DNA of 64,000 bases from Candidatus Segetimicrobium genomatis (GCA_005882275.1 VBAK01000115.1:23804-87803), one strand, 5' to 3'. Shown: positions 22,903 to 34,173, counted from the stretch's first letter. The notes: generated by a model from the letters alone, not told the origin. Program-made: numbers and translations.

Positions 22903-23012
22903 GGAGGCTTCCTTCCATTCGGGCGCGCGGGATCCCTGTGGACTGGGCTCAGGCCGGGGTCAGCGTGGAGTCGAAACCGCCGCGCGCGGTGTCTCCCGGC
23001 GCGGGCGACGCG

Positions 23013-23330
23013 TCAGATGCGGCAGCCGAACTCGCAGAGGAGCTTGATCAGCCAGCGCTCGCCGATTTTGTAGGTGGCGATCGGGCCCGGGTCCCGGGTC
23101 ATCTTCGCGAGCGCGGTGGCCCGCCGCGCGATCACCGCGGCCCGCTTGTAATGCAGCGCCTCGTCCCTGCCGTGTTCGAGGAACGCGAGAATCGTCTGGT
23201 CGATCCACGCGACGACCTGCCGGCCGAACGGAAGTTCCTCGAGGCAGAACTCTTCGGTCGGGGTCTTCTGGATGGCGCGCCCCCAGCTGCGAAGCTCTTC
23301 GACAGATACATCGAGGTCGTCGAGTCTCAT
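23013..23330 (-). CDS. Hypothetical protein
   Basis: 105-aa ORF with plausible composition; no recognised motif. Confidence 0.55.
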   Translation of the reverse strand: MRLDDLDVSVEELRSWGRAIQKTPTEEFCLEELPFGRQVVAWIDQTILAFLEHGRDEALHYKRAAVIARRATALAKMTRDPGPIATYKIGERWLIKLLCEFGCRI

Positions 23331-23720
23331 CTCCCGCCTCCCGCGGTCCCTGACACTCTATTGCCCAGGATGCAGGGACATCCGGACCTCCCCGGGAGCC
23401 GGGAGCGGTAACTTGTGTCACAGGATGGAGATAGACAATATAGATATATTTATACCCTTCCTTGACACCAACTCACGGGAGATAGGCCGGAGGACGCCCG
23501 AACGGGCGCCCGCTCGTTTCCGGGCCCCCCGCCGCCCCCTCTGTGGGAGGCCCGGCAAAGTCATGCCGTCGTCCCCCTCTCGAGCACCCAGTCCCAGGGC
23601 GCGCGCTCCGACCAGCGATGCCCTCGGTTCCTGCGACGAGATCCAATCCATCGTCTGAGTGCCGGTGTATCAGGAGACGAACGGTTCAAGAGGACATCAT
23701 CGACGAAAGGAGGGACCACA

Positions 23721-23939
23721 ATGAACAGGATCCTGGCCCTGCTGGTGCTGGGCGCGTCCATCGCGCTCACCGGCGCGACCGCGTTTGCCGAGTCCGACGC
23801 GGTGGAACCGGTGCCAATGCACCCCACGGCCCCGCAGGCCACCAGCCAGAACGACCCGGTCACCCCGGGCACGGTTGCGGGCACCGGCGCGCCGTCGTTC
23901 AACGAAATGCGCTGGCACGAGCACGAGGGGAACCGATAG
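23721..23939 (+). CDS. Small secreted protein of unknown function
   Basis: Signal peptide MNRILALLVLGASIALTGATAFA; AAGGAGG-type SD (gaaaggaggga) upstream. Confidence 0.6.
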   Translation: MNRILALLVLGASIALTGATAFAESDAVEPVPMHPTAPQATSQNDPVTPGTVAGTGAPSFNEMRWHEHEGNR

Positions 23940-24028
23940 CCCCCGGGCGACGCCGCCGGCCGGCCGCGGGACGCGGGCGGCCGGCGGCGCGCCTCAACTT
24001 CTGCGAACGCCGACTGGAGGACAGTGAG

Positions 24029-25435
24029 ATGAAACACAACGCTTCCCATCCCAACACGTCACACCCGGACGCCCGGCGCGCCTGGCGGCGGCTGAAACAC
24101 CTGGCGAGTCTCGTGGCCGTGGCCGGCCTGGCCGCGACGATGTGGGCCGGGACGATCCAGACCCCGGCCGCGGCCGCCGTGCGCGGCGCGCCCAAGGCCT
24201 ATGTGGGACTCTTTAACGACAATGCCGTCGCGGTGATCGATACCCGCGCCAACCGTGTCCTCACGACGATCCCGATCCCCGCCGGCCCGCACGGCCTGGT
24301 GATCTCTCCTGACGGACTCCGCGTGTACGCGAGCAGCGACGGCGACTCCACGGTGAGCGTCATCAGCACGAGCACCGACCGCGTGGTGAGCCGCATCGAC
24401 GTCGGCAAGGCCCCCCACGGGCTGGCGATCAACCGGAGCGGGAGCCTGGTGCTGGTCGCGGTATTCGGCGCGGGCCGGGTGGCGATGATCGACACCGTCC
24501 GCAACGAAGTCGTCGCCAGGATCCCGGTGGGCAACCCGCACAACATCGCCATCAGCCCCGACGGGCGCACCGCGTACGTCGCCTCCCAGCAGCCGGGCGC
24601 GGCCCAGCTTGCGATCCTGGACCTCGCGGCCCGCCGGCAGGTGGGGACCGTCCCGCTGGACAAGACCCCGCGCGCCCTCACGTTCAGTCCCGACGGCGCC
24701 GCGCTCTACTACACTCTCGCCGGCTCCGATGCCGTCCAGGTGCTCGACCCGAAGCAGAACCGGGTCGTCGCCCAGATCCCGGTCGGGGCGTCCCCCCATC
24801 ATCCGTTCTTCACCGCGAACGGCGCGTATGGTCTCGTGGTCAGCCAGGGGCCCGGTGAACTGGCGGTCATCAGCCCGGGAACTCACACGGTCATCGGGAC
24901 CGTCACCGTCGGCAGGCTGCCCCACTGGATCGCCGCGTCGTCCAACGGCGATACCGCCTACGTGACCAACGAGGGTTCGAACAGCGTCACGGTCGTCGAC
25001 GTCGAGAAGCAGCGGGTGCTGGCAACGATTCCCGTCGGCACCGCGCCGCGCAAGATCGTCGTGCAGCCCGGGCACGCCGCCAAGGACGCAGCCGTCGCGC
25101 CTGCGGAGACGCCGGCGCAGGCGCCGCCTGTGACCGCATCCGCTCCCGGGGCGGCGGTCTCGACCGCGCCGGCCATGGCGGATGGCAGCGGTGCGGTTCG
25201 CATCCAGAACTTCGCCTTTACCCCGGCGCCGATCACGGTGACGCCGGGAACCACCGTCGTCTGGACCAACGCGGACGCGATCCCGCACACCAGCACCGGC
25301 AGGGACAGGCAGTGGGACTCCGGTCCGATCCAGCCCGGCACGAGCTTCACGGTGACCTTCGACAAAGCCGGTACCTACACGTACGCCTGCACGATCCATC
25401 CGTTCATGCAGGCGACGGTGATCGTCAAGCCGTGA
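24029..25435 (+). CDS. YVTN/YncE-like beta-propeller fused to a C-terminal cupredoxin domain, exported
   Basis: Repeated YVGLFNDNAVAVIDTRANRVLTTIPIPAGPHGLVISPDG units; C-terminal FTPAPITVTPGTTVVWTNADAIPHTSTG...GTYTYACTIHPFMQATVIV copper-binding motif. Confidence 0.9.
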   Translation: MKHNASHPNTSHPDARRAWRRLKHLASLVAVAGLAATMWAGTIQTPAAAAVRGAPKAYVGLFNDNAVAVIDTRANRVLTTIPIPAGPHGLVISPDGLRVYASSDGDSTVSVISTSTDRVVSRIDVGKAPHGLAINRSGSLVLVAVFGAGRVAMIDTVRNEVVARIPVGNPHNIAISPDGRTAYVASQQPGAAQLAILDLAARRQVGTVPLDKTPRALTFSPDGAALYYTLAGSDAVQVLDPKQNRVVAQIPVGASPHHPFFTANGAYGLVVSQGPGELAVISPGTHTVIGTVTVGRLPHWIAASSNGDTAYVTNEGSNSVTVVDVEKQRVLATIPVGTAPRKIVVQPGHAAKDAAVAPAETPAQAPPVTASAPGAAVSTAPAMADGSGAVRIQNFAFTPAPITVTPGTTVVWTNADAIPHTSTGRDRQWDSGPIQPGTSFTVTFDKAGTYTYACTIHPFMQATVIVKP

Positions 25436-25555
25436 GCGTTGCCGGGAGCGGCCTGCCCCCGGGCACGAACCCTCAGGGGGCGCGGAGCCGTATACTGAGC
25501 ACCGGGGCCCGCGGGACGCGGAGCCCCGTGCCGGCGCGCGCCGGAGGGGTGAAAG

Positions 25556-27391
25556 TTGGGTACGAAAGAGGCTGTGGCGGTGAAAGGCACGACGGGCAGG
25601 CCGGAACCGTGGCACCGGGCACCGTGGGCGCGGATCGGGGGCGTGATCCTGCTGATCGGCCTGGCGGCCGCGCTGGCCGCGCCCTTCCTGGTCCCGGTGG
25701 ACCGCTTCCGGCCGCTCGTGGTGCGGCAGATCGAGGCCGCGACCGGGTACCCGATCCAGATCGACGCCCTGAGGCTCTACCTGGTGCCGGTGGTGCACAT
25801 CCGTGCGGCGGGCGTCCGCATGAAGAACCCGCCGGGCCGCCCGCGGGGTGACGCGGTCGTCGTGAAGTCCATCGATATCGGGGTCGCGCCGCGCGCCCTG
25901 CTCTCGCGGATGCTGGAGGTCACGTACATCGCCGTCAAGGGCGTCCGCGCGAACCTCGTCCAATATCCCGACGGCCGGACGAACTTCGACCAAACGGCGG
26001 CTCCCCACAGCGCGCGGGCTCCCGGCCCCGTCCCGGCGCAGCGGGGCGCCCCCCTGCTGAGCCTCGCCCGCATCGGCACGGTGACGGTCAGGGACGTCAC
26101 GATCACGACCGCGAGTTCCGGCGCGGACCGCGGTCAGGCAGCGCCCGCTCTGACGTTGAGCGGGGTGAACGCCAGGATCCGTTCCATCGACATGAACGCA
26201 CCGGACTGGTCAAGAACACTCGACATCGAGGCGAACTTGAGCGGCGCGAGGCTCTCCACGCCGTCGCTGGCCAAACCGGTCCTGTTCCACACCGGCCGGC
26301 TGATCCTCAAGGGCGCCGCGGGACGGGGAACGTTTTCCGCGTCGCTCGACAACGTGCGCGCCGATGGAACCGCCGTGATCGCCGGCCTCAATCCACCGTC
26401 CGTCACCTTCACGATCGCCGTCCCCGCACTCGACGTCGACAGCCTGGAGCGTCTGGGGATCGGCGGCGCGGCCGGCGGCGCCGCGACATCACGCGGCGTC
26501 CCGGCTCACGCCGCGGCCCCGGCCAACCCGGCGCCCGCACCGCGACACCTGCTGGCGCGCGGAGAGATCAAGATCGACAGGCTCGTGGCGTCCCCGCTGG
26601 AAGCGACCCGGTTCAACGGCAGGCTGAGCGTGTACAGCAGCGCGATGGTCTTGGACTCCTTCGCGCTCTCCGCCTACGGCGGCCTCATCCGGGGTGGAGC
26701 GGCGGTGGATTACGCGGCCGCCACCCTCCCCCTCATCGCGACCGCGCAGGCGCGTGGGATCAACCTCGGCCGGATGGTGAGCACCCTCTCTCCCCAAGCG
26801 AGGAAAATCACCGGCACGCTCGACGCCGATCTCAGGCTGGCGACCGCCGCGGGGCGGGACCCCAAGGCGGCGCTGACGGGGACAGGCGCGTTCGCGGTGC
26901 GCAACGGGTCGTTCCCGGGACTGGACCTCAAGAGCAGCCTGGCGCAGATGGCCAGAGCCCTGCAGCTCAACGTCCCCGCGGGCGACACCCGGTTCCGCTA
27001 CTTCGGCGGGGACCTGCGCATCGCCCGGCAGCGCGTGGAGAGCCACTCCCTCCGGTTACAGGGGGACGACCTGGACGGAACGGCCGGGGGCAGCCTCGGC
27101 TTCGACAAGACGCTGGACTACACGGGCGTCGCCGTGCTGAAGGCGCTGGCCTCGGGGGCATCCGCCTCGGCGGGCGCGCTGCCCTCGGTGAGCCAGCTGT
27201 TCGGCAAGATGGTGCCTGGAGCCGCGGGCGCGACCGGAGCCCAGGTGCCGTTCTCCCTGCGCGGGACCCTGGACGATCCCAAGTTTTCTCTGGCCGGCAC
27301 CCCGCAGTTCATCCGCAGCCAGACCACCCAGCCGCCGCCCGACCAGCCGCAGCCCCCATCCCTGCAGGATCTGTTCAAGCTCTTCCATTAG
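25556..27391 (+). CDS. AsmA family protein
   Basis: N-terminal TM, VDRFRPLVVRQIEAATGYPIQIDALRLYLVPVVHIRAAGVRM; C-terminal AsmA-like GGSLGFDKTLDYTG...PFSLRGTLDDPKFSL; TTG start. Confidence 0.87.
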   Translation: MGTKEAVAVKGTTGRPEPWHRAPWARIGGVILLIGLAAALAAPFLVPVDRFRPLVVRQIEAATGYPIQIDALRLYLVPVVHIRAAGVRMKNPPGRPRGDAVVVKSIDIGVAPRALLSRMLEVTYIAVKGVRANLVQYPDGRTNFDQTAAPHSARAPGPVPAQRGAPLLSLARIGTVTVRDVTITTASSGADRGQAAPALTLSGVNARIRSIDMNAPDWSRTLDIEANLSGARLSTPSLAKPVLFHTGRLILKGAAGRGTFSASLDNVRADGTAVIAGLNPPSVTFTIAVPALDVDSLERLGIGGAAGGAATSRGVPAHAAAPANPAPAPRHLLARGEIKIDRLVASPLEATRFNGRLSVYSSAMVLDSFALSAYGGLIRGGAAVDYAAATLPLIATAQARGINLGRMVSTLSPQARKITGTLDADLRLATAAGRDPKAALTGTGAFAVRNGSFPGLDLKSSLAQMARALQLNVPAGDTRFRYFGGDLRIARQRVESHSLRLQGDDLDGTAGGSLGFDKTLDYTGVAVLKALASGASASAGALPSVSQLFGKMVPGAAGATGAQVPFSLRGTLDDPKFSLAGTPQFIRSQTTQPPPDQPQPPSLQDLFKLFH

Positions 27392-27558
27392 GACACCGCT
27401 GGGACACCGCGTTTTCGGGCGCCGGGAACCGGCCCTTCAACAGGGGTTCTCCGGGCTACCGTCGTAGCGTGTTCGTAATGTTCCCCGGTCGCGCTCGAGC
27501 GGACCGCGGGCCGACACCCGCTGTGCGGCGCGCGGCCAATCTTCCTGGGGGGTGTCGC

Positions 27559-28650
27559 ATGGAACGAGGACCCAAGCCATCCCGGATCGGACGGATCTGG
27601 ATTGTGCTGCCGCTGGCGGCGGCGATGACCGTCGCCGTCTGGACGCAGGGGGCGCGGCAGGCCGCTTCCCAGCAGGCGCCGGCGCCGTTCTCCCGGCTCC
27701 TCGCGCTCGGCCCGGCCACCCGCTTCACGCCGCAGGCCAAGTGGTGCAGCGGCGCCAGGATCGTCTTCTTCCCGGGCGGGCCGGCCGGAGGGGTGTTCGC
27801 CAACAACGTCTACAACGGCGCGCGGCAGGCCGAACTCGATCTGGGTCCTCGGGTGCAGTACGTATTCTCGGACTGGGATCCGCAGAAGATGATCCAGCAG
27901 TTCAAGGAGACCGCGGCGACCAGGCCGGACGGGATCGCGGTGATGGGGCACCCTGGGGACGCCGCGTTCGATCCGCTGATCGAAGACGCCGAGGCCAATG
28001 GGATCATCGTCACCAGCGGGAACACACAGCTGCCCAAGATGGAACAGCGCTACGCCGCCAAGGGGTTCGGGTATGTCGGGCAGGATCTGTACGGCTCCGG
28101 ATCCGCTCTCGCGGCCGAGGCGCTCCGGCGCTCCGGCCTCAAGGCCGGGGCCCGCGCGATGGTCTGGGGGCTCCTGTCGCAGCCGACGCGCGGCCTGCGG
28201 ACCAAGGGCGCGATCGACACCCTGAAGAAAGCCGGGCTCACGGTCGACTACCTCGAGATCGACTCGGCCACCAACGCGGACCCGCAGGCGGGGACGCCCA
28301 CGTTCACCGGCTATGTGTCGTCGCATCCCGATGTCAGGCTGGTCATCACGGATCACGGCGGCCTCACCGCCACGGTCGAAACCTATCTCAAGACCGCCGG
28401 CAAGAAGCCCGGGGAGATCTACGCGGCCGGGTTCGATCTGTCGCCGGCGACCGTGACCAGCATCCGCGGCGGGTGGACCAACCTGGTCATCGATCAGCAG
28501 CCCTGGCTGCAGGGGTACCTCCCCATCTTGAACATTTGCCTGACGAAGGTCTACGGATTCTCGGGCCTGCATATCGACACGGGCGGGGGGTTCGCCGACA
28601 AGAATAACATCAACTTTCTCGCGCCGCTTGCGGAAAAGGAAGTACGCTAG
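27559..28650 (+). CDS. Sugar ABC transporter substrate-binding protein
   Basis: Signal anchor; periplasmic-binding fold motifs (VFFPGGPAGGVFANNVYNGARQAE, GIAVMGHPGDAAFDPLIEDAEANGI); followed by matching ATPase and permease. Confidence 0.87.
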   Translation: MERGPKPSRIGRIWIVLPLAAAMTVAVWTQGARQAASQQAPAPFSRLLALGPATRFTPQAKWCSGARIVFFPGGPAGGVFANNVYNGARQAELDLGPRVQYVFSDWDPQKMIQQFKETAATRPDGIAVMGHPGDAAFDPLIEDAEANGIIVTSGNTQLPKMEQRYAAKGFGYVGQDLYGSGSALAAEALRRSGLKAGARAMVWGLLSQPTRGLRTKGAIDTLKKAGLTVDYLEIDSATNADPQAGTPTFTGYVSSHPDVRLVITDHGGLTATVETYLKTAGKKPGEIYAAGFDLSPATVTSIRGGWTNLVIDQQPWLQGYLPILNICLTKVYGFSGLHIDTGGGFADKNNINFLAPLAEKEVR

Positions 28651-28651
28651 C

Positions 28652-29500
<849 letters not shown>

Positions 29501-29538
29501 AGAGGGCCCGCGCGTGAGCGGGGCCGAAGCGGCGCGCG

Positions 29539-30549
29539 ATGGTCACCCACACGGAGGCGCGGCACGGACCGGCCGGGGGCGGCTGGGTCGGGCTCGCGCG
29601 CTACGGCCGCCGGCACGCCACGCAGCTCGCCACGATCGCCGTCGGGCTGGTGATCTGGCTGATCTTCGTCGCCGGCGCGCCCCGGACGTTCCTGTCCCCC
29701 AACATCTACCAGGCGTTCATGTCCACGACGCCCTTCTTCGCGCTCGTCGCCCTGCCGCTGACGATGGTGGTGATCGCCGGGGAGATCGACCTGTCGTTTC
29801 CCGCGGTCATGTCCCTGGGGACGGGGGCGTTTTCGTTCACGCTGCTCTACACGAACAGCCTGATCCTCGCCTCCGCCGCGTGCGCGCTGGCGGGGATCCT
29901 GGCGGGGCTCGTCAACGGCGCGATTGTGGCGGGGCTCGGGATCCCGTCGCTCGTCGCCACGATCGGCACACAGTTCTTCTGGCGCGGGGTCGTGCTGGTC
30001 GGCACGGGCGGCAGCGGCGTCTCCCTCGTCCCCACCCGAGGGACCGCGTTCTACAGCGCGATGGTCGGGCGTGTGGGCGGCGCGGTCCCGGCGCAGATGC
30101 TCTGGACGGTGTTCGCGGCGCTCCTCATGGCGCTGCTGTTGAATCGCCACCGGTTTGGCGCCCACGTCTACCTGATCGGAGACAACATCGAGAGCGCGCG
30201 GCTCATGGGCATCAACGTGCGCCAGCGGAAGACGGCCCTGTTTGTCTTGATGGCGGTGGCGGCCGCGTTCGCCGGGCTGATCGCCAGCCTCGAGGTGACG
30301 TACTACTGGCCCACGCTCGGCGACGGGTATCTGCTCACCACGATCGCGTCCGTGTTTCTCGGCGGCACCTCGGTGTTCGGCGGCACGGGCACCATCGCCG
30401 GGACGCTGGTCGCCTGCTTCATCATCGGCGCCATCAACGCCGGCGTCGTGGCCATCGGCCTCACCGGGTTCTGGACCCAGCTCATCTACGGCCTGATCAT
30501 CGTGAGCTCGGTGACCCTGCAGACCGTGCTCAGCCGGAGGCTCACGTAG
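29539..30549 (+). CDS. Sugar ABC transporter permease (RbsC-like)
   Basis: Multi-TM; GEIDLSFPAVMSL, SLVATIGTQFFWRGVVLV, GDNIESARLMGINV, GGTSVFGGTGTIAGTLVACFIIG. Confidence 0.9.
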   Translation: MVTHTEARHGPAGGGWVGLARYGRRHATQLATIAVGLVIWLIFVAGAPRTFLSPNIYQAFMSTTPFFALVALPLTMVVIAGEIDLSFPAVMSLGTGAFSFTLLYTNSLILASAACALAGILAGLVNGAIVAGLGIPSLVATIGTQFFWRGVVLVGTGGSGVSLVPTRGTAFYSAMVGRVGGAVPAQMLWTVFAALLMALLLNRHRFGAHVYLIGDNIESARLMGINVRQRKTALFVLMAVAAAFAGLIASLEVTYYWPTLGDGYLLTTIASVFLGGTSVFGGTGTIAGTLVACFIIGAINAGVVAIGLTGFWTQLIYGLIIVSSVTLQTVLSRRLT

Positions 30550-30583
30550 GCGGGCGGCGCGGAGTCCCGGCCCGCCCGCGCTG

Positions 30584-31480
30584 ATGAGGACGACGCCGAT
30601 GGACATCTCGCGCAGGCTCCTGATCGTCCAGGAAGATCCCGGCCTCCACCACCGGCTGGAGCGGCTGGCCCGGGACTGCCGGATGGTATTCTTCGCGGGG
30701 CTGCCCGGCACCGGCAAGAGCCTGATGATCCACCAGCTGGCCCACCTGTCCGCGGCCGCCGGCCGGACCGTGCACCTCCTGCAGTGGGACACGGCGCGCC
30801 CGGTATTCGAGGCCACCCCGGCGGGCCGGCGCTACCCGATGCGCCGGGGGGTGACCCACAGCGTCATCCGGAAGGCGCTCGGGGTCTGGGTGCGGGATGC
30901 GCTCGCGCGGTGGCACGGGAGCTGCCCCGGATCGGGAGACCTGCTGATCGGCGAGACGCCGCTCGTCGGCGGCCGGTTCGTTGAACTCGCCCGGCGTCTG
31001 GATGACGCGGCCGAGCCGCTGCTCGCGGCGACCTCGTGCCGCTTCGTGATCCCCATCCCGTCGCGGGACCTGCGGCGGTTGCTTGAAGCCGCGCGCGGCC
31101 GGCGCGCGCGCCGGCCGGCGCATGCGCGGGAACGCGAGGACGCCCCGCCCCACCTCCTGCGCGAACTCTGGGAAGACCTGGCCGGCGTCGCGCCCCGCCT
31201 CGGACTCGATGCGGTCCGCCCGGGGTCTCAGGCCCCGCCCTATGACCCCGCGCTCTATGGGCGCATCTACCAGCGGGTCCTCCGGCACCGCCGGACGGAA
31301 CTCCTCTCCATGGAGAAGCCGCTGTCGAGCGAGGCCATCTCGGTGTACGACTTCGCCGTCGCCGCGCGCGACGTAGCGCCGGCCCCGGATGAGGCGGCCG
31401 CGCGGATCGAATGGGTGGAACGGCGCTATCCCGATCTGGGCGCGCTCGAGGAGGAGATCGATCGATGGCACGAGGTGTGA
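30584..31480 (+). CDS. P-loop NTPase of unknown function
   Basis: FFAGLPGTGKSLMIHQLAHLSAAAGRTVHLLQWD Walker A; remainder unrecognised. Confidence 0.75.
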   Translation: MRTTPMDISRRLLIVQEDPGLHHRLERLARDCRMVFFAGLPGTGKSLMIHQLAHLSAAAGRTVHLLQWDTARPVFEATPAGRRYPMRRGVTHSVIRKALGVWVRDALARWHGSCPGSGDLLIGETPLVGGRFVELARRLDDAAEPLLAATSCRFVIPIPSRDLRRLLEAARGRRARRPAHAREREDAPPHLLRELWEDLAGVAPRLGLDAVRPGSQAPPYDPALYGRIYQRVLRHRRTELLSMEKPLSSEAISVYDFAVAARDVAPAPDEAAARIEWVERRYPDLGALEEEIDRWHEV

Positions 31481-32259
31481 AGCGCGGGCGCCCGGTGGAG
31501 CGCCACGCCGCCTGGATCCCTTCGGCGGCGGGGCTCGCCATCTCCGCGTACCTGCTGGTCCTCGACATCTTCGCGGCCACAACCTTCTGCCTGACGGAAT
31601 ACGTGTGCGGAACCGTTCGCGGCAGCGCCTACGGCAGGATCCTCGGCGTCCCGGTCGCGGCCGTTGGGGTGGCCTTTTTCGGGGCGGCGCTGGGTCTGAG
31701 CCTCATCCGCACGGCCTGGCGCGGCCGCCTGCTCGAGATCCTGGCCGCCGCCGGCGCGGGAGGCGCGGCCGTCTTTGTCGCCCTCCAGCTGGGCGTCATC
31801 CACGCCGTGTGCCCCTCCTGTCTCGCCGCCGAAGCGGCGGCATTTGCGCTGGCGTTTCTCGTCTTGAAGGACAGCCCGCGGCCCCATCTGATCGACGCGG
31901 CGGTCGCCGGGGTGCTGGCGGCGGCCGTCCTCTCCATTATCTATGTCGGGACCCCCCCGCGGCCGGCGACCTCCGCGTACGCCACCGGCCTGGCCCGCCA
32001 CCTGGCCGCGAGCGGGGCGGTCATGTACGGGGCGTATTGGTGCCCTCACTGCCGCGAGCAGAAGGCGCTCTTCGGGTCCGCGGCGATCCTGCTTCCCTAC
32101 GTCGAGTGCGATGCCAGGGGCAGGCACGCGCAGGTCGAGCGCTGCCGCGCCCGCGGCATCCGGGTGTACCCCACCTGGGAGTTTCACGGCCAGCTGGTCG
32201 AACGCGCGCTGACGCTCGATGAGCTGGCCGACCGGTCCGGCTACCCGCCGCCCCCGTGA
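31465..32259 (+). CDS. Vitamin K epoxide reductase domain fused to thioredoxin-like domain
   Basis: 4-TM VKOR core with CLTEYVC and VCPSC; C-terminal YGAYWCPHCREQKALFG Trx motif. Confidence 0.9.
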   Translation: MARGVKRGRPVERHAAWIPSAAGLAISAYLLVLDIFAATTFCLTEYVCGTVRGSAYGRILGVPVAAVGVAFFGAALGLSLIRTAWRGRLLEILAAAGAGGAAVFVALQLGVIHAVCPSCLAAEAAAFALAFLVLKDSPRPHLIDAAVAGVLAAAVLSIIYVGTPPRPATSAYATGLARHLAASGAVMYGAYWCPHCREQKALFGSAAILLPYVECDARGRHAQVERCRARGIRVYPTWEFHGQLVERALTLDELADRSGYPPPP

Positions 32260-32371
32260 CCGTCCCGTCAGCGCGCCCGGACGCCGCAGGATCAGGCCGC
32301 CGTTCGCCCGGAAAGGTCTCGCCTGAGGGGGGGCGGAATCTACGTGAGGCCCGCCCGCCGAGGAGGGCCCG

Positions 32372-33313
32372 ATGATCGACGCGCACGCCCACCGGGTTCC
32401 ACCCGACCTGCGCGACCGGCTCGCCGCGGATGGGGAACGGCTTGGGGTCCGCCTGCGGCCCGATGGCCGGGTCGAGTTCGCATCGGGAGAGGTCAGCCGG
32501 CCGATCGTGCCCGGCTTGTTCGCTCCGCAGCCGCCTGCCGGATGTGACCTGCAGATCGTCTCACCGTGGGTCGACCTGTTCGGATACGGCCTCGATGTCG
32601 AGCGGGGCGCGCGGTGGGCGCGGCTGCTGAACACCGCGGCGGCCGGCCGGCCCGCGCTGGCGACGGTGCCGCTGCAGGACGCCCGCGCGGCGGCGGTGGA
32701 GCTTCACTGGGCGCTCGGGCATGGGCTGCTGGGCGTGGAGATCGGCACGAACGTGCGCGGCCGCGAACTGTCGGACCCGACCCTCGAGCCGTTCTGGGCC
32801 GCGTGTGCCGAGGCGCGGGCTCCCGTGTTCTTCCACCCGGCCTACACCATTCCCACCCCGCGGGTCGATGCCTACTACCTCCACAACCTTGTCGCCAACC
32901 CTCTGGACACGACGCTGGCCGCCGCCCGGCTGATCTTCGGCGGCGTCTTGGACCGCCATCCGGACCTTGTCCTCATCCTCGCCCACGGGGGCGGCTACTG
33001 GCCCTATCAGTTTGGGCGGTTCGACCGCGGGCACGCCGTGCGCCCCGAGTGCCGGGGCACGCGGCAGGGGCCGCGCGCGTATCTGAGGAGCTTCTACTAC
33101 GACACCGTGGTCCACTCCGCGGAGGCGCTGAGATACCTCATCGGCCTGGTGGGAGCGGACCGCGTGCTGCTGGGGACAGACATCCCGTTCGATATGGGGG
33201 ATCCGGAGCCGTTGGGCACGCTGGAGCGCGCCGGAGTCGGCCCCCGCGAGCGTCAGGCCATTATCCACGACAATGCCGCGGCGCTGTTCCGCATCGAAAG
33301 TTCCAGTTCATGA
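32372..33313 (+). CDS. Amidohydrolase (amidohydrolase_2/ACMSD-like)
   Basis: MIDAHAHRVPP, HPDLVLILAHGGGYWPYQFGRFDRGH, LLGTDIPFDMG. Confidence 0.88.
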   Translation: MIDAHAHRVPPDLRDRLAADGERLGVRLRPDGRVEFASGEVSRPIVPGLFAPQPPAGCDLQIVSPWVDLFGYGLDVERGARWARLLNTAAAGRPALATVPLQDARAAAVELHWALGHGLLGVEIGTNVRGRELSDPTLEPFWAACAEARAPVFFHPAYTIPTPRVDAYYLHNLVANPLDTTLAAARLIFGGVLDRHPDLVLILAHGGGYWPYQFGRFDRGHAVRPECRGTRQGPRAYLRSFYYDTVVHSAEALRYLIGLVGADRVLLGTDIPFDMGDPEPLGTLERAGVGPRERQAIIHDNAAALFRIESSSS

Positions 33314-33443
33314 GGGCGCCGAAGAACGCGGCGACCCCGGCGAACGCTCCGAGCACCAACGCCAGTTGCAGCCAAGCCACACGCGGACGATCAGCGCCAA
33401 CGACATCACCGCCTCACGGCACGGTCGCCGGCGCGTCCGAGAC

Positions 33444-34136
33444 CTACGGGCGCGGGGCGCCCGAGATGTCGATGTGCGTGATCGCCACCGGCCGGAGCGG
33501 CCGGTCGTTCGAATCCCGCGGCATCCGGGCGATCCGCTTCACCAGCTCCACCGAGTGGCCGTCGCATTGCCCGAAGATCGTGTACCCCGTTCCCTTCGGC
33601 ACGGTGCGGTCCCCGCGCGTGCATCCGCCTTCGTCGAGACACGGGTTGAGGTCCGGCAGCGGCGCTTCGGTGATGAAAAATTGCGAGCCGTTGGTGTTGG
33701 GACCGGCGTTGGCCATCGCGAGACGTCCGGGGCGATCGAAGAGGAGGTCGGCGTGCAGTTCATCTTCGAAATGGTAGCCGGGCCCGCCGGTTCCCGTTCC
33801 CAGCGGATCGCCGCCCTGGATCACGAATCCCGGAATGACCCGGTGAAAGATGACGCCGTCGTAGAACGGGCGGTTGTGCTGTATCTTGTGGGTGCGCGGA
33901 TCCGTCCACGGCTTCTTCCCGGTCGCGAGGCCGATGAAGTTTCCCGCGGCTTTGGGGGCTCGGTCGGAGAACAACTCGCATCGGAGATCCCCGAGCGTCG
34001 TGTGGATGACGGCGGTGGGATGGACCGGAGCGTTGGCGCCCGCATCCGCCGGCGTTGCCAGGGCCGCGAGCACCAGCGTCGCGAACAGCGCCGGCAGCGG
34101 AGCGATCTCAAAGGTGGCGCACGTGATCATGCGCAC
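33444..34136 (-). CDS. Peptidyl-prolyl cis-trans isomerase, cyclophilin type, exported
   Basis: Signal peptide; FHRVIPGFVIQGGDP, NTNGSQFFIT, YTIFGQC. Confidence 0.93.
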   Translation of the reverse strand: MRMITCATFEIAPLPALFATLVLAALATPADAGANAPVHPTAVIHTTLGDLRCELFSDRAPKAAGNFIGLATGKKPWTDPRTHKIQHNRPFYDGVIFHRVIPGFVIQGGDPLGTGTGGPGYHFEDELHADLLFDRPGRLAMANAGPNTNGSQFFITEAPLPDLNPCLDEGGCTRGDRTVPKGTGYTIFGQCDGHSVELVKRIARMPRDSNDRPLRPVAITHIDISGAPRP

Positions 34137-34173
34137 TTCTTCCGCGGCGCGGAGAACAATCCTTCCCGGTGCT

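Noticed and set aside
23428-23455. AT-rich island (caatatagatatatttata) as a promoter or origin-like element
   Set aside because: No -35/-10 pair with proper spacing on either strand could be fixed.
33500-33520. T-loop-like gttcgaatcccgc suggesting a tRNA
   Set aside because: Lies within the cyclophilin gene and no cloverleaf forms around it.
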